Shown here one piece after another: positions 28,767 to 29,710 of a DNA stretch of 29,710 bases. Made by a program: the position numbers and the translations under genes. The DNA is taken from positions 1 to 29,710 of the forward strand of contig CANAUU010000003.1 in the NCBI GenBank assembly GCA_947364965.1, read 5' to 3'. The DNA is from an uncultured Candidatus Saccharibacteria bacterium. Lineage in GTDB: Bacteria > Patescibacteriota > Saccharimonadia > Saccharimonadales > Saccharimonadaceae. Below the pieces are notes generated by a model. It made no database searches, was not told where the DNA came from, and saw nothing but the letters and a program-made list of their open reading frames with translations. Every line of letters begins with the position of its first letter. Within the stretch, counting starts at the first letter, position 1.

Positions 28767-29710
28767 CTAGCGGGCAAGACAACGAACAGAAAAACCCAAA
28801 TAATAATCATTAGTAATGTTAGGCCCAGAAGCAGCATAATTATTTCCGTAAAAGCGCAAAACACGCCCAAGAACAAAATTAACATCATCGTCGACACTAT
28901 AATAATCCACATCAGACGCCCAATAGTTGCCATAATCGCCAACCTTATCAAGCAGCTTCGTATCTTGATAAACTCCCCCACCTCGAACAAAATACAACGG
29001 AGCACTCGTCAATTTAACAACATCACTATTACTAACGCCATACGTAGTCCTCAGCTCAGTAAAATTGCCCGAACCTGGCAATCTCCAACCCTTTGGACAA
29101 ACCGAACTATTTGAAGTAGTAGAATTATTACTCACGGTGACAGTATTACGCTGGTAATAATTTCCAGCGGTATAATGAGCATTCTTATCACCGTTCAATG
29201 TGGTCGGGGTCGTATAGGGTACGAATTGAGTAGGACAGTTCGCGAGATTATTCCTCCCCGAACCACAATCACTTGAAGCTGTCGGATTAATAATGCGATA
29301 ATCACCCAAGCTCCATGACCGCTGACCAGATTCATTCTTATATATGGTGCCACTATCGGCAACCATTTCAGTGTAAGCTGGATTTTTTCCAGCATCACTC
29401 GGCGTCCAATTCGCGGTTACGTCAGAAGTCACCGAAGTAAGTGGAGTAGTCTGTTCGTTTAAGTCCAAGTCTAGGTTCTGTGTCATCCAACACTTACCAT
29501 CCGCTAGTTTGGATACCCAGTAGTATTTGCCATCTCTCGTGTCTTTAAGCTGTTTGGAAGTACCTTCTGCGGAGGATGCACAGATTTCGCTTGTCATTTC
29601 CTGCATATTCGTAATGCCAGTAAGGTCAGAAATCTCTCTTGGGCTACTCACCACACTCATCGTCACCTGATTAGTATAAATACCAGCCGGTTTATCTGCC
29701 CCAATATTAG
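28767..29710 (-). CDS. FISUMP-domain surface protein, C-terminal part (partial)
   Basis: The frame is open to the window edge, so the start lies outside; an internal GTG at 29666 is not a credible start. Seen: the end of a beta-sandwich-like region (KPAGIYTNQVTMSVV) followed by the Fibrobacter succinogenes major paralogous (FISUMP) domain: DTRDGKYYWVSKLADGKCWM, TQNLDLDLNEQTTPL, VCPKGWRLPGSGNFTEL and YLGFSVRCLAR at the very end. Cysteines in EICAS, GKCWM, SSDCGSG, ANCPTQ, VCPKG and VRCL probably form disulfides. Such proteins are frequent and variable in Saccharibacteria and are presumed surface-exposed. The DNA is AT-richer and much less strand-skewed than the rest of the window. Confidence 0.88.
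   Translation of the reverse strand, partial: NIGADKPAGIYTNQVTMSVVSSPREISDLTGITNMQEMTSEICASSAEGTSKQLKDTRDGKYYWVSKLADGKCWMTQNLDLDLNEQTTPLTSVTSDVTANWTPSDAGKNPAYTEMVADSGTIYKNESGQRSWSLGDYRIINPTASSDCGSGRNNLANCPTQFVPYTTPTTLNGDKNAHYTAGNYYQRNTVTVSNNSTTSNSSVCPKGWRLPGSGNFTELRTTYGVSNSDVVKLTSAPLYFVRGGGVYQDTKLLDKVGDYGNYWASDVDYYSVDDDVNFVLGRVLRFYGNNYAASGPNITNDYYLGFSVRCLAR

Overview
The window looks like chromosome from a host-associated member of the Candidate Phyla Radiation, most likely Candidatus Saccharibacteria (TM7). The signs are a FISUMP-type surface protein at the right edge, a DUF5674 gene, many small multi-pass proteins of unknown function, and housekeeping genes (argS, pyrG, orn) set among unlinked accessory genes. 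TGA acts as a stop (for example at 1203-1205), which argues against the TGA=Gly code of Gracilibacteria and Absconditabacteria. A bile salt hydrolase-type enzyme points to an animal gut. The taxonomy is inference from gene content only.

Layout. 1-630: the 5' end of a leftward secreted-protein gene, preceded by a strikingly structured RNA (about 232-380, minus strand), then a separate small RNA (about 529-627, plus strand) with its own promoter and terminator. 625-6507: a compact leftward operon of LiaF-like membrane protein, DUF4097 protein, argS, orn, a YjbR-like protein, a membrane protein with a Lys/Ala-rich tail, and a DUF3800 protein. 6657-8531: a leftward DEAH helicase with its own promoter and terminator. 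8741-10408: pyrG. 10524-11770: a rightward unknown gene with a structured leader, split between two frames at an A7 run. 11849-13693: two divergent membrane-protein genes, one with a long, possibly attenuating leader. 13901-14465: tRNA-Ser(GGA) followed by two nearly identical 125-bp repeats that each end in a copy of the tRNA 3' end, then a 24-codon ORF with an antisense promoter. 14721-18158: HD hydrolase, nucleotidyltransferase-like protein, YjbR protein, ADP-ribosyltransferase and Nudix hydrolase, mostly on leaderless promoters. 18207-21132: DUF5674 pair, GT2 glycosyltransferase and a small membrane protein (leftward). 21290-28031: an unusual deoxyribosyltransferase-like/HD fusion, bile salt hydrolase, cardiolipin synthase, queuosine salvage enzyme and a GNAT protein (rightward). 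28129-29710: tRNA-Thr(CGT), a 0.5-kb non-coding stretch with tandem repeats and a 213-bp inverted-repeat element, and the 3' part of a FISUMP gene.

Two themes unite the window. First, the plus strand is C-rich and G-poor in genes of both directions. Codon choice therefore follows strand, and the housekeeping operons lie on the G-rich (probably leading) minus strand while most accessory genes run head-on. Second, at least seven genes have TATAAT only 6-7 nt before the start codon, which predicts leaderless mRNAs; operon-internal genes instead use overlapping stop/start codons with Shine-Dalgarno sequences.

The best candidates for undescribed biology are the pseudoknot-like RNA at 232-380, the small RNA at 529-627, the tRNA-tail tandem repeat, the inverted-repeat element at 28505-28717, and the domain fusion at 21290-23053.
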